Positions 17,004-26,127 of a stretch of 64,000 nucleotides of DNA are shown here, in pieces; position 1 is the stretch's first letter; each line of letters starts with the position of its first letter. Origin of the DNA: CALBPI01 sp038524795 (GTDB taxonomy: Bacteria > Pseudomonadota > Gammaproteobacteria > Steroidobacterales > Woeseiaceae); NCBI GenBank assembly GCA_038524795.1, contig JBCBIJ010000001.1, positions 1 through 64,000 on the forward strand, read 5' to 3'. Position numbers and translations under genes: made by a program. Under the pieces are notes generated by a model that searched no databases, was not told the origin of the DNA, and saw nothing but the letters and a program-made list of their open reading frames with translations.

Positions 17004-18452
17004 TCAGGCTGCCGCGGGCAGGTCGAAGCGCACCTCTGTACCACGCTCGGGTGCGCTGTCGACGGTAACCGGGGCCTCGTGCAGATCGAGGATCTTTTTG
17101 ACAATGGCAAGCCCAAGTCCTGTGGCTGAGGCCTTGCCCGCCCTGCCCGGTACGGCGTAGTGGCGGTCGAACACGTGCGGCAGGTGGGCACTGTCGATCC
17201 CACTGCCAGTGTCGGCCACGGCGATGGCGCAGCGCTTCACGTGTGGCTCGACAACGACGTCGACACGGCCGCCGTCGGGCGTGTGCTTGAGCGCGTTATC
17301 GATGAGATTCTCAAGCACCCTTTGGATGAGACCGATGTCGGCCAGCACGGTGACGGGCGCCTCGGGCGGCGCCACACGCAGCGCAATGCCCGCATCGCGG
17401 GCACGCAGGGCGAACTCCTGTGCCACGTCGTTGGCCAACTCGGCAAGACAGAACGGTTCGGGTTGCGGCGTGATGCTGCCCGCATCGAGTCGACTGAGGT
17501 CGAACAGGTCGCCGACCAGCGTGCTCAGGCGGTCGGCGTTGCGTTGCGCGGTGGCCAGCAGCTCTCGGCGCTGGCTGGCATCCAGCGTCGCGTCCTTGAT
17601 GACGAGCGTATCGATATAGCCGCGCATCGACGCGAGCGGCGTACGCAGATCGTGCGAGACATTGCCGATGAGCTCGCGGCGCAGGCGGTCCGCGTCGCGA
17701 AGTTGACGGACCTGGCCCACGATACGCTCGGACATCGTGTCAAACGCCCGGTCGAGCCGCGTCAGCTCGTCACCGACATCAACAGGATTGCGACCGGCGC
17801 TGTCGTCAGCGCGAAACGCATCGACCTTGGCCGTAAGGCGACCGAGCCGCCGCGTCACACGGCGAAACAACGCCCAGCCCATGACCAGTGCTCCGGCAAG
17901 TGTCAGCACGATCGCAGCAATCACGATGCGCTGCTGGTAACCGCCGTGCACAGCGGCGGCTGTCGCTTCGTAAGCCGAGCCACCGAGAATCACGTAGACG
18001 TAGCCGGCCAGAGCGCCCGAATCGGTGACGGGATGCGCCGAAAACACGCGCTGCGCGCCGGTGCCACGCGGGTCGTCGCCGAGCACGGGAAGGCGCGCCT
18101 CGCCAGCCACGAGCGCTGTGACGGGCGCAACGTTAACGCGCTCGAGTGCGTCCGGCGCAGGCGCCGGGAACAACACGCGGCCCGCTGTATCGAGCAGGTA
18201 AATCTCGGCACTGGGATTCACGATCATCGCGCGCTCAGCGAGCACACGTAGCGCCCCCTCATCGGGCGCGCCATCGCGAATAAGCGGCGCGCTGTCAGCG
18301 ACGTACATGGCGATGGGGGCATTGAGCCGCTGCGTGAGCTCGAGGTGGTAGCGCTCGCTGCTGGCGCTTTCGGCCCAGTAAAACAGTGCGCCGACGCCCA
18401 CGAGCAGGGCCGTGAAACCGAAGGCGAACTTGAGGTGCAGCGGCGCGTTCAT
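17004..18452 (-). CDS. Sensor histidine kinase
   Basis: A 482-residue membrane kinase. A first helix lies at about 7-27, a periplasmic domain of about 135 residues follows, a second helix lies near 165-190, then HAMP. The phospho-accepting His is near residue 267 (NVSHDLRTPLASM). The ATPase shows NLIDNALKHTPDGG (N box) and DTGSGID (G1). Architecture is BaeS/PhoR-like. ATG at 18452 overlaps the regulator stop (ATGA), so the two genes form one operon. The periplasmic domain (STSEIYLLDTAGRVL-like segment) suggests a PAS-type extracytoplasmic sensor; the ligand is unknown. Confidence 0.88.
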   Translation of the reverse strand: MNAPLHLKFAFGFTALLVGVGALFYWAESASSERYHLELTQRLNAPIAMYVADSAPLIRDGAPDEGALRVLAERAMIVNPSAEIYLLDTAGRVLFPAPAPDALERVNVAPVTALVAGEARLPVLGDDPRGTGAQRVFSAHPVTDSGALAGYVYVILGGSAYEATAAAVHGGYQQRIVIAAIVLTLAGALVMGWALFRRVTRRLGRLTAKVDAFRADDSAGRNPVDVGDELTRLDRAFDTMSERIVGQVRQLRDADRLRRELIGNVSHDLRTPLASMRGYIDTLVIKDATLDASQRRELLATAQRNADRLSTLVGDLFDLSRLDAGSITPQPEPFCLAELANDVAQEFALRARDAGIALRVAPPEAPVTVLADIGLIQRVLENLIDNALKHTPDGGRVDVVVEPHVKRCAIAVADTGSGIDSAHLPHVFDRHYAVPGRAGKASATGLGLAIVKKILDLHEAPVTVDSAPERGTEVRFDLPAAA

Positions 18453-19150
18453 GCCGCGGCACCCAGTTTGTAGCCAACGCCCCATACCGTGACGATGTAG
18501 GCGGGGTTGGCGGGGTCCGGCTCGATCTTGGCGCGCAGCCGGTTGATGTGCGTGTTGACAGTGTGCTCGTAGCCGTCAAAGCCGTGACCCCAGACGCGGT
18601 CGAGCAGCTCGGCGCGACGGAACACGCGCCCGGGCGCGCGCATGAAGGCCTCCAAAAGGTCGAACTCGCGGGGCGTGAGCTCGATGTCGCGCTCACCAAG
18701 CCGGACACCACGGCGCGACGTATCGACGGTCAGTGCGCCCGCCCGCAACGTGTCGCCGCGCTCCTCTTGCGCGAGTGCTGCGCCGGCGCGCCGGAATAGT
18801 GCCTTGGCACGCGCCACGAGCTCCATGACGCCGAACGGTTTGACGACGTAATCGTCGGCGCCGAGCTCGAGTCCGAGAACGCGGTCGAGCTCGGTCGACC
18901 GGGCGCTCACGATCATGAGTGGTGTCGCATCGCCATTCGCGCGCAATTGCTTGCAGATCTCAAGCCCGTCGACGTTGGGTAGGGTGAGATCGAGGATGAC
19001 GAGGTCCCAGCCGCCCGCAGCGGCGCGCTCGAGTCCGTTGGCACCGTCGGCCGTGTGCGTCACCGAAAAGCCCTGGTCGCGCAGGTGCAGCGCCACCAAG
19101 TCGGCGATATCTGTCGCGTCTTCAATGAGCAGGATTCGCTTTCGTGTCAC
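18449..19150 (-). CDS. OmpR-family response regulator
   Basis: A 233-residue regulator. Its receiver domain (RILLIEDATDIADLV, phosphorylation Asp in LVILDLTLPNVDG, Lys in YVVKPFG) is followed by a winged helix (about 140-230, YIVTVWGVGYKLG). A GTG at 19150 is chosen over longer alternatives up to 19243 because GGAGG sits 10 bases upstream and the first beta strand follows within four residues, as in the family. It is transcribed first in the operon with the kinase. Tandem TCACG repeats one helical turn apart lie upstream and could be its own site. Confidence 0.87.
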   Translation of the reverse strand: MTRKRILLIEDATDIADLVALHLRDQGFSVTHTADGANGLERAAAGGWDLVILDLTLPNVDGLEICKQLRANGDATPLMIVSARSTELDRVLGLELGADDYVVKPFGVMELVARAKALFRRAGAALAQEERGDTLRAGALTVDTSRRGVRLGERDIELTPREFDLLEAFMRAPGRVFRRAELLDRVWGHGFDGYEHTVNTHINRLRAKIEPDPANPAYIVTVWGVGYKLGAAA

Positions 19151-19289
19151 GACGCGTGTCGCCTCCGAGCCACCGAAATCGATGTAGGAGACCTTGGGGT
19201 CGGCAGATTTATGACGGGCATCGGGCCCGGGTGAGTGCGTCATGACACGTCTCGAGGCAGATCTGGCGCGCCAGTCTTGCAGCAAACGT

Positions 19290-19305
19290 TCACGAAACGA
19301 TCACG
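19290..19305. promoter_or_regulatory. 11-base-spaced TCACG direct repeats
   Basis: TCACG occurs at 19290-19294 and 19301-19305, with a further TCACGG at 19341-19346. OmpR-family regulators typically bind head-to-tail repeats spaced 10-11 bases. The site lies between the regulator-kinase operon (minus) and the lipoprotein hydrolase gene (plus). Binding is inferred. Confidence 0.35.
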
Positions 19306-19366
19306 GGTTGTGGGCGCCGGCCGCAGGCGGCTTAATAGCGTCACGGAACACATCGGGGGAGTGGTC

Positions 19367-20236
19367 ATGCGTCAGGTCGTTCGAATTCTTGCGGCGCTCG
19401 GAGTCATCGCGAGCCTCACCGCGTGCGCATCAACTCCGGCGCCCCCAAACGGGGTGGCGCGCGCCAGTGACGGTGCGCCAATCGCCTGGTCGCGCACGGG
19501 TGCGGGCGACACGGCGCTCGTGTTCATCCACGGCTGGTCCTGCAACAGTGCGTTCTGGCGCGAGCAGGTCAACGCTTTTGCCGCCGACTACACCGTGGTG
19601 ACGCTCGACCTGCCTGGGCACGGGCAATCGGGTGGTGACCGCGAGCCCTGGCGCGTGGGCGATTACGGTGCCGACGTCGCGGCCGTGGCCGATGCACTCG
19701 AGCTGGAACGCATCGTGCTCATCGGTCACTCCATGGGTGGCCTCGTCGCGTTGCGCGCTGCGGCCGAACTGGACGGTCGCGCCGTGGCCGTCATCGCCGC
19801 CGACTCACTCCACGACGCGGAGATTCGCTACACCGAAGCCCAGGCAGCGCCGGCCATCGCCGCGTTCAGCGCCGACTACGCCGGCAGCATGATGGGCATG
19901 TTCACGGGCATGGCGGGGCCGCAGGTCGACCCTGAGCTGGCCGCCTGGATCGCGGCTGAGGGCGCGGCGTCGCGACCCGAGGTCGGCATCGGGCTGTTCT
20001 CCAACTACACCGAGATTGACGCGACCATTTGGTTTCGCGAAGCCGGCGTTCCGGTTCGCGCCATCAACGCCGCGGCGGGCGGTATGACACCGCCGACCCG
20101 CACCGGGGCCAACCAGCAGTACGCCGATTTCGAGGCCACGATCCTCGACGGCGTCGGGCACTTCCTGCAGCTGGAAGCGCCGGAGCGCTTTAATGCAGCG
20201 CTGCGCGACACCCTGAGCGATCTCAGCGTCGACTAA
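19367..20236 (+). CDS. Lipoprotein alpha/beta hydrolase
   Basis: A 289-residue protein with a lipoprotein signal (SLTACAS lipobox near residue 19-24). The alpha/beta-hydrolase core has LVFIHGWSCNS (oxyanion region), the nucleophile elbow GHSMGG near residue 125 and a C-terminal catalytic His in GVGHFLQLEAPERF. It is probably an envelope-anchored esterase or thioesterase; substrate unknown. ATG at 19367 follows GGGGGAG. It is divergent from a two-component operon that may regulate it. The last 4 bases overlap the convergent S41 peptidase gene. Confidence 0.85.
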   Translation: MRQVVRILAALGVIASLTACASTPAPPNGVARASDGAPIAWSRTGAGDTALVFIHGWSCNSAFWREQVNAFAADYTVVTLDLPGHGQSGGDREPWRVGDYGADVAAVADALELERIVLIGHSMGGLVALRAAAELDGRAVAVIAADSLHDAEIRYTEAQAAPAIAAFSADYAGSMMGMFTGMAGPQVDPELAAWIAAEGAASRPEVGIGLFSNYTEIDATIWFREAGVPVRAINAAAGGMTPPTRTGANQQYADFEATILDGVGHFLQLEAPERFNAALRDTLSDLSVD

Positions 20237-21702
20237 CGCGCCGCGGAAGCCTTCGCGGCAATCAGCGCGACATCTTTGCCGGCGAGCCAGTCTGCGGCTG
20301 TCATCGTTGCTGCGATATCGGGCGTGACTCCGAGGCCCGACTCGAAGCTGGGCACGTTGTTGTAGTCGCGGATCGCGGGGATACGCGTGCGAATGCCGCT
20401 CTCGGGCATCGTAAGTGTAAACAGGATGCCCGCCGTGGTGCCTTCGGCGCTGCCGCCCGTAGGCTCACCGATGAGCGTGGCGCGACCCAGGCCTGCCAAC
20501 ACGGCGATCACGTTCGTGCTGCCCGACGAATTCTCGTCGCTCGTGAGAATGAGCAGTTTGCCCGTGAACGCATGGCGCGCGGGTTTAATGCGATTCGTCT
20601 CACTGGTCGCCCAGCCGCGAAACGAGTAGCTGCCGTCGCGATTCTTACGAAACATGATGCGCCAGGGATTGAGCGCACGTTTGTCCCAGGTCGACAGGTG
20701 CGGACGCAAACCGTCGAGGTTCAGCGTTTTCACGCGCACATCCGTTTTCATCTGGGCGGGCTTGTTGAGCAGGTGCGCGATGAGCCGGCTCGAGGCGTCG
20801 TTGGAGCCGCCGCCGTTGTTTCTCAGGTCGAGAATCAGCGTGTCGCGCCCCTCGTCCGCCATGCGTTTGAAGATCGGACCGTAGAGGTCGTCAGGGTCGA
20901 CCGGACGGCGGTAGTTCACGAAGGTATCGATGCGCAGGTAGCCGGCGTGGTCGCCCACAGGCTCGAAGGCTACGGCGTCGACGAAGTTGGCCGCCGGGCC
21001 CGTGCCCGCATCAAGCGCGCGCCAGTCGCCAAAGGTCAGTCGGTCGGCTGTGATCTCGCGGGTCTCGCCATCCTCGTTGGCCACCACCAGCATCACGGTC
21101 GGCTGGTTGTCCCAAAGCAGATCTCCGAAGTGATCCACGGCGCCGCCCATGAACTCACGCGACGTCGAAATGCCGCCGCGACGCGCCCAGTCCGTGTAGC
21201 CGTCGACGGGGATGTAAGGCGCGACCTCGGCCACGAGCTCAGACAGCGGTCGCCCGTCGATACGGAGGATCTCGTCGCCGCGTGTGAGCCCGGTGCCTGC
21301 GGCAGCGACGGTCACAAACCCGCGTCCCTCCACGAGCACCCATTGAAACGGCAGGTAGGTCGGTTGCTCGCGGCGACGCGTGGCCAGCGATTTCGGCAGC
21401 TCCGCCTTGGTGTGGTCGCAACGAATCAGCGTCAGCACGCGCTGCACCCGAAGATAGAAGTCACCCGTCGACAGGCCGCCCGCGGCTTTGGCGTCATCAA
21501 TGACCTGCTGCCAGGCAGCATCGAGCGTTGCGGCATCGGCGTAACGCGTGTAGCCCGGGTGAATACGCGCGTAGGCCTCTTGGGCCAGGGCAACATCGCG
21601 GGCGACTTGCTCGGGCGTCAGTATGGAGCCTTGGCGTGCTTCGGCAGCCGAGGCGAACAGTGTGAATACGAGCAGGACAAGGGGGGGCAGCAAGCGGGGC
21701 AT
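20233..21702 (-). CDS. Secreted S41-family peptidase
   Basis: A 489-residue protein with a clear signal peptide (LLPPLVLLVFTLFASAAEA, cleavage after AEA). A PDZ-like region lies near residues 130-170 (GTGLTRGDEILRIDGRPLSEL). The S41 domain follows, with DTLILDLRNNGGGSNDAS and LLILTSDENSSGSTNVIAVLAG, where the catalytic Ser is expected, and a downstream Gly-rich segment. The family cleaves C-terminal or unfolded peptides in the periplasm. The nucleophile context is unusual compared with CtpA (STASASE), so substrate and class are uncertain. Neighbours give no operon. Confidence 0.83.
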   Translation of the reverse strand: MPRLLPPLVLLVFTLFASAAEARQGSILTPEQVARDVALAQEAYARIHPGYTRYADAATLDAAWQQVIDDAKAAGGLSTGDFYLRVQRVLTLIRCDHTKAELPKSLATRRREQPTYLPFQWVLVEGRGFVTVAAAGTGLTRGDEILRIDGRPLSELVAEVAPYIPVDGYTDWARRGGISTSREFMGGAVDHFGDLLWDNQPTVMLVVANEDGETREITADRLTFGDWRALDAGTGPAANFVDAVAFEPVGDHAGYLRIDTFVNYRRPVDPDDLYGPIFKRMADEGRDTLILDLRNNGGGSNDASSRLIAHLLNKPAQMKTDVRVKTLNLDGLRPHLSTWDKRALNPWRIMFRKNRDGSYSFRGWATSETNRIKPARHAFTGKLLILTSDENSSGSTNVIAVLAGLGRATLIGEPTGGSAEGTTAGILFTLTMPESGIRTRIPAIRDYNNVPSFESGLGVTPDIAATMTAADWLAGKDVALIAAKASAAR

Positions 21703-21805
21703 GGTCGGGGTCTCCGGGTGAGGTCAGCCTGCAGGTTGCCGCGTGCCCATGCCCCGATCGACGCAAAATCGATATTGTTCAGCGGCTTACAAGATTTGAG
21801 ACGTT

Positions 21806-22888
21806 TCAGGAAGCGCGCCGGTTGCGCCAGCTGCTGGGCGTCATTCCCGTGTGCTGGCGAAAGGCACGGTTGAAACTGGCCTTCGAGCCAAAGCCCGCCG
21901 CAAGCGCCACATCGACGAGGCTCGCATCGCGCTCGGCGATGAGCCGCTGCGCGTGGGCCACACGCATGCCGTTCACAAACTGGCTGAAATTCTGCTGCAG
22001 ACCCTTGTTGAGCGCCCGTGAGACGTAGCTCTGGTTGCTTCCGATACGCCGCGCCACGAGCCTCAGCGACAAGCCGGGTTCGAGGTACCAGCGCTCGCGC
22101 TCGACGGTCTCGCGCAGCCGCGCGCCCTCTGCGTCCCAGTCGCGCGGCTCGGCGCTGGCGACGGGCTCGGGCTCAACCGGAGACACGACTGCGGGCATCT
22201 TGGGATAACGCCGCTGCATGTGCACAAGCGCCTCAACGGCGATCACGAAGACCACACACATCGCCGCAAAGTCGACCCAGAACCGGTCGTAGTAACTGTA
22301 GTCGAGCAACGCGTCGAGGCCGTACTCGATGGCCGACAGCAGGCCGTAACCGGCCGCGGCCACGATGAGGTGCACGAGCCAGACGGGACGAAAGTCGTGG
22401 TCGTCACTGCGTCGTGCCGCAAGCCATTCGGCGTAGCGACGGTGCAGCCGCCAGCAGGCCACAAGCGCGCCGACGCCCAGCGCGAGACTGACCGTAAACA
22501 CGGCTGGCAAGATGTAGGGCTCGTGCCAAGCGTCGTTAAACGCCCATTTATTACGGTAGTCGCCGAGCGCCGTGAAGGCCCAGAGTTGGTAAAGCCAGTA
22601 GCCAACTCCGGGTGCCAACCACCCGAGGTGGCCGCGCGCGCCAGACTCGAGCATGAGTGTGCGCGCGTGCAACCAAAGCAGCGGGCCCAGCAAGGGCGTG
22701 AGGTCGACGGGCAGAAAGGTCAGGCCGGGCCAGACATCATAGGCGCCGGCAAAACCGATGATCATCGACGTGTTGCCGGCGTGGATCGCGAGCACGAAGG
22801 CCGCGAACCAGGCCACCGAACGCCGCTCCGGGCTGGCGAACCAGAGCACGGCCACGCAGGTCAGAGTGCTGGCGAGCGTCATCGCCAA
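21806..22888 (-). CDS. Membrane-bound AraC-family regulator
   Basis: A 360-residue protein. The first about 220 residues form about seven hydrophobic helices, a short linker follows, and the last about 100 residues are an AraC/XylS helix-turn-helix domain (SLRLVARRIGSNQSYVSRALNKG and VDVALAAGFGSKASFNRAFRQHTGMTPS, the second HTH with its conserved end). It would sense a signal in the membrane and bind DNA directly. The start is uncertain: TTG at 22888 or ATG at 22882, and the first helix may begin even earlier. The target is unknown; genes on either side are an S41 peptidase and acetoacetyl-CoA synthetase. Confidence 0.83.
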   Translation of the reverse strand: MAMTLASTLTCVAVLWFASPERRSVAWFAAFVLAIHAGNTSMIIGFAGAYDVWPGLTFLPVDLTPLLGPLLWLHARTLMLESGARGHLGWLAPGVGYWLYQLWAFTALGDYRNKWAFNDAWHEPYILPAVFTVSLALGVGALVACWRLHRRYAEWLAARRSDDHDFRPVWLVHLIVAAAGYGLLSAIEYGLDALLDYSYYDRFWVDFAAMCVVFVIAVEALVHMQRRYPKMPAVVSPVEPEPVASAEPRDWDAEGARLRETVERERWYLEPGLSLRLVARRIGSNQSYVSRALNKGLQQNFSQFVNGMRVAHAQRLIAERDASLVDVALAAGFGSKASFNRAFRQHTGMTPSSWRNRRAS

Positions 22889-23032
22889 CAGTGCGCTGGG
22901 CCAGGTCAGTTCGATGTTGGCGTACTCCGTTTCAGAGGGAACCCGGCGACCTTAGCGCTCTGGCACGAGACGCGCGTCGCAGAATCCGTATCTCGGAGTT
23001 CGCGTTTTATGATGTGCGACATGCGCGAGGCA

Positions 23033-25030
23033 TCAGTTCCGATCAGCGGCCAGCTGCGCCGCAAACGAAACAAACCAGTCGATGCTCTCCGGGTTGGCCA
23101 TGGTGTCGCGGTTGATGGCCTCTGCCGCCGCCGTGCCCAGCAACAAACGCCGCACGGGGATTTCCATTTTCTTACCCGAAAAGGTCCGCGGCACATCGGT
23201 GATGGCAAAGACGTCGTCGGGCACATGACGCGGCGACAAGCCTGTCCGGACTGCGGTGCGAATCGCGTTGACGAGCGCGTCATCAAGTGCGGCACCCTCA
23301 GCCAGCACGACGAACAGCGGCAGGTACGAATCGCGCCCCAGGTATTCGAGGTCGACCACGAGGCTGTCGAGCACTTCGGGCAAAGCCTCCACCACCTGGT
23401 AGAGCTCGGCCGTGCCCATGCGGATGCCCTGGCGATTGATCGTCGAGTCGGAGCGGCCGTAGATCACAGCACTGCCGCGTTCGTTGATGAGAATCCAGTC
23501 GCCGTGTCGCCAGACGCCAGGGTAGGTGTCGAAATAAGCGTCGCGGTAACGCGCACCATCGGCGTCGTTCCAGAACGCCAGCGGCATTGACGGCATGGGT
23601 GCGGTAATCACGAGTTCGCCGACGGTATCTGTGACGCCGTTGCCCGCCTCGTCCCAGGCCTCGACGGCGCAGCCCAGCGAGCGACACGAAATCTCGCCGC
23701 GCCACACGGGCACCGTGGGCGCACCGCCGACGCACGCCGTCGCGAAGTCCGTGCCGCCAGAAATAGACGACAAGAAGATATCGCTGCCGACCGCCTCGTA
23801 GATCCAGTCAAACACATCGGGCGCGAGCGGCGAGCCCGTTGAGCCCATGCCGCGCAACCGCGCAAGCGCCCAGGTCTTGCCTGGCGTCAGGCCTGCGTTC
23901 TTGCAGGCCTCGAAGTATGCAGCGCCCGCGCCGAAGAAATCGATGTCGAGCGTGTCGACCACCTGCCACAAACGGTTGAGATCCGGCTTGCCCGGGTTGC
24001 CATCGTAGAGACACACCGTGACGCCTATGAGCAGACCCGCGATGTTGTAGTTCCACATCATCCAGGCCGTGCTTGAGAACCACATGAACCGGTCGCCGGG
24101 ATTCAGATCGAGCTGCAGCCCGACCTGTTTGAGGTGTTCGAGTACAATGCCGCCGTGGCCGTGCACGATGGCCTTGGGCTTACCCGTCGTGCCCGATGAG
24201 TAGACGATCCAGAGCGGATGGTCGAAGGGCACCGACTCAGCCTCAAACGTGGCGTCACCCGCAATGGCGGCGCGCCAGTCCACTTGCTGGAACGGCCGCG
24301 CGTCAGAGGGCGCGACACTGGCGATCTCGGTGCCGCCAACGCGTTCTAGCGTGACAAGGCCCGCGAGCGTCGGCAGGCCGTCCACGAGTTCGGCCACGAC
24401 CTCGGCGCGCGCGAAGTCGCGGCCGCCGTAATGGTAGCCGTCGCAGGCGATGAGCACCTTGGGCTCGATCTGTTGGAAGCGGTCGAGCACGCCCTGCGCG
24501 CCGAGGTCCGGTGAACACACGGACCAGGTCGCGCCCAACGCGGCGACGGCGTGAAACGCGACGATGCACTCGGGCACATTATTGAGGTAAGCCACAACCC
24601 GGTCGCCGCGTTCGACACCGAGCTCACGCAAGGTGCTGGCGAGCGCCATGGCCTGACGTTGCAGTTCTGCCCAGCTCAGTGACATGAGCTCGCCCGACTC
24701 TGGTTGGCAGAGCACCGCAGGCCCGTCGCGCCTGGCGTGGCGCCAAACGACATCAACGTAGTTCAGCGTCGCATTGGGAAACCACTGCGCGCCCGGCATC
24801 GTGGCATCGGCGAGCGCAGGCTCACTCTGTTCCTCTGGCAACACATCGTAATAACGCGCGAGCGCGCGCCAGAACCGACCCGGGTCATCGACGGACCATT
24901 GCCAGAGCGCGGCGTAGTCTTCCGGCGGACCATCGTAGTCACGACCCAGTGCTTGGGCAAAGCGCGTGACGTTGGCGTTGGCGCGCAGCGCCGCGTCGGG
25001 CTGCCAGAGCGCGGTTGGGGTATCGGTCAT
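23033..25030 (-). CDS. Acetoacetyl-CoA synthetase
   Basis: A 665-residue AMP-forming ligase. It has the adenylation motif YSSGTTGKPKAIVHGHGG, the downstream WFSSTAWMMWNYN, GGTDFATACVGG and the C-terminal hinge YGRSDSTINRQGIRMG, with the catalytic Lys in TFSGKKMEIPVR. Length and these segments match the acetoacetyl-CoA synthetase family, which activates acetoacetate for central metabolism or polyhydroxyalkanoate and lipid synthesis. ATG at 25030 replaces an upstream start that lies in repeat sequence. It diverges from the double-VOC gene across REP-like elements. Confidence 0.9.
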   Translation of the reverse strand: MTDTPTALWQPDAALRANANVTRFAQALGRDYDGPPEDYAALWQWSVDDPGRFWRALARYYDVLPEEQSEPALADATMPGAQWFPNATLNYVDVVWRHARRDGPAVLCQPESGELMSLSWAELQRQAMALASTLRELGVERGDRVVAYLNNVPECIVAFHAVAALGATWSVCSPDLGAQGVLDRFQQIEPKVLIACDGYHYGGRDFARAEVVAELVDGLPTLAGLVTLERVGGTEIASVAPSDARPFQQVDWRAAIAGDATFEAESVPFDHPLWIVYSSGTTGKPKAIVHGHGGIVLEHLKQVGLQLDLNPGDRFMWFSSTAWMMWNYNIAGLLIGVTVCLYDGNPGKPDLNRLWQVVDTLDIDFFGAGAAYFEACKNAGLTPGKTWALARLRGMGSTGSPLAPDVFDWIYEAVGSDIFLSSISGGTDFATACVGGAPTVPVWRGEISCRSLGCAVEAWDEAGNGVTDTVGELVITAPMPSMPLAFWNDADGARYRDAYFDTYPGVWRHGDWILINERGSAVIYGRSDSTINRQGIRMGTAELYQVVEALPEVLDSLVVDLEYLGRDSYLPLFVVLAEGAALDDALVNAIRTAVRTGLSPRHVPDDVFAITDVPRTFSGKKMEIPVRRLLLGTAAAEAINRDTMANPESIDWFVSFAAQLAADRN

Positions 25031-25059
25031 GCGCGGATTATACGGTGGTGCGAGCGGTG

Positions 25060-25175
25060 GGAGATTGCCGCGCCGGCTTCGCCGGCTCGCAATGACGTTT
25101 CGTCTGGTCATTGCGAGGCCGCGCAGCCGCCATACCTGTCATTGCGAGGCCGCAGAGCGGCCGCGGCAATCTCCT
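25060..25175. repeat. REP-like palindromic elements, three units
   Basis: Unit A (25060-25097) reads GAGATTGCCGCGCC ... TCGCAATGACG. Unit B (25107-25131) is a half element starting GTCATTGCGAGGC. Unit C (25138-25175) starts GTCATTGCGAGGC and ends GCGGCAATCTCCT. Ends match the elements at 143-224 and 62308-62463. They fill the gap between divergent start codons at 25030 and 25212. Confidence 0.8.
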
Positions 25176-25211
25176 AATGCAAGACACCCTCATCAATGCA
25201 ATAGTCTCCTG

Positions 25212-26126
25212 ATGCACTCCTGGTCCACAGTCACCGTCGGTGTGGCAGACCTTGCCGAAGCCGAAGCGCTCTGGTGCGACACCTTCGGAATGTCGGCCGT
25301 GGCGGAACGCGAGGCCGGCGACGCAACGCTGGCCACGCTCTGGCAGTTGCCCGCCTCAGCCATCGGTCGCCAGCGACTGCTGACGACCCCGGGACAAACC
25401 ACGGGCAGACTCCATCTCGTTGAATTCCCGGATCCCGATCCGCCCGTACGTGCGGGCGCCAACACCTTCGACTTGGCCCCCAAGAATCTGGATATCTATG
25501 TCGACGACCTACCCGAGAAGGAGGTCGAACTTCGTGCCGGCGGCCACCGTTTTCGCACGGAACAACACAGCGAAGTCGTCGCACCCGATGGCACCCGCTT
25601 CCGCGAACTGCACATGCCCGTACACGATGCGATCAACGTCGTGTTACTCGAAGTGGTTGGGTCACCGCGCCCGGTCACACGCGCGGGCTTTGGTGCCGTC
25701 GGTCCGCTGATCATCACCGTGCCCGATGCGCGCGCCGAGCAGGCGTTCGCGCGCGACGTGCTCGGACTGGGCAAACTCAGCGATCACGTTCTGAGTGGCC
25801 CCGAAATCGAGGCCATGATCGGCCTGCCGCCTGGCGCAACGCTCGACGTCAGTATCTGGGGTGATACGACCGCACCGTTCGGGCAGCTCGAGATCATTGA
25901 GTACGGCGGCACCGATGGCGTAGACCTGTACGCACGCGCGCAAGCGCCTGCGACCGGCATCCTGCAGGTTCGCTACCACGCCGAATCGTTGGCGCCAATC
26001 GAGGCGCGCCTGTCAGACATCGCATGTGAACGCCACACCGACATCGACCTGATCGACGGCCGCGGCGCGCTGTTGCGGTTCCGCTCGCCGGCCGGACTCG
26101 CGGTGGAGGTCCTCGCCCCGGCTTGA
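25212..26126 (+). CDS. Double-domain VOC (glyoxalase-like) protein
   Basis: A 304-residue protein with two vicinal-oxygen-chelate halves: about 1-140 (STVTVGVADLAEAEALWCDTFGM) and about 150-300 (GPLIITVPDARAEQAFARDVLGLG). Each begins with the VOC strand-helix. Extradiol dioxygenases and some glyoxalase-like proteins share this two-module plan, but the metal ligands are not obvious and the reaction is unknown. The ATG at 25212 is preferred because upstream in-frame sequence is repeat DNA. The ribosome site is weak (TCTCCT only). Confidence 0.78.
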   Translation: MHSWSTVTVGVADLAEAEALWCDTFGMSAVAEREAGDATLATLWQLPASAIGRQRLLTTPGQTTGRLHLVEFPDPDPPVRAGANTFDLAPKNLDIYVDDLPEKEVELRAGGHRFRTEQHSEVVAPDGTRFRELHMPVHDAINVVLLEVVGSPRPVTRAGFGAVGPLIITVPDARAEQAFARDVLGLGKLSDHVLSGPEIEAMIGLPPGATLDVSIWGDTTAPFGQLEIIEYGGTDGVDLYARAQAPATGILQVRYHAESLAPIEARLSDIACERHTDIDLIDGRGALLRFRSPAGLAVEVLAPA

Positions 26127-26127
26127 A

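Noticed and set aside
20572..21873. 433-residue open frame on the plus strand
   Set aside because: It is antisense to the S41 peptidase, which has a signal peptide and catalytic segments.
22220..23590. 456-residue open frame on the plus strand
   Set aside because: It spans the antisense of the AraC regulator and acetoacetyl-CoA synthetase genes and shows no domain.
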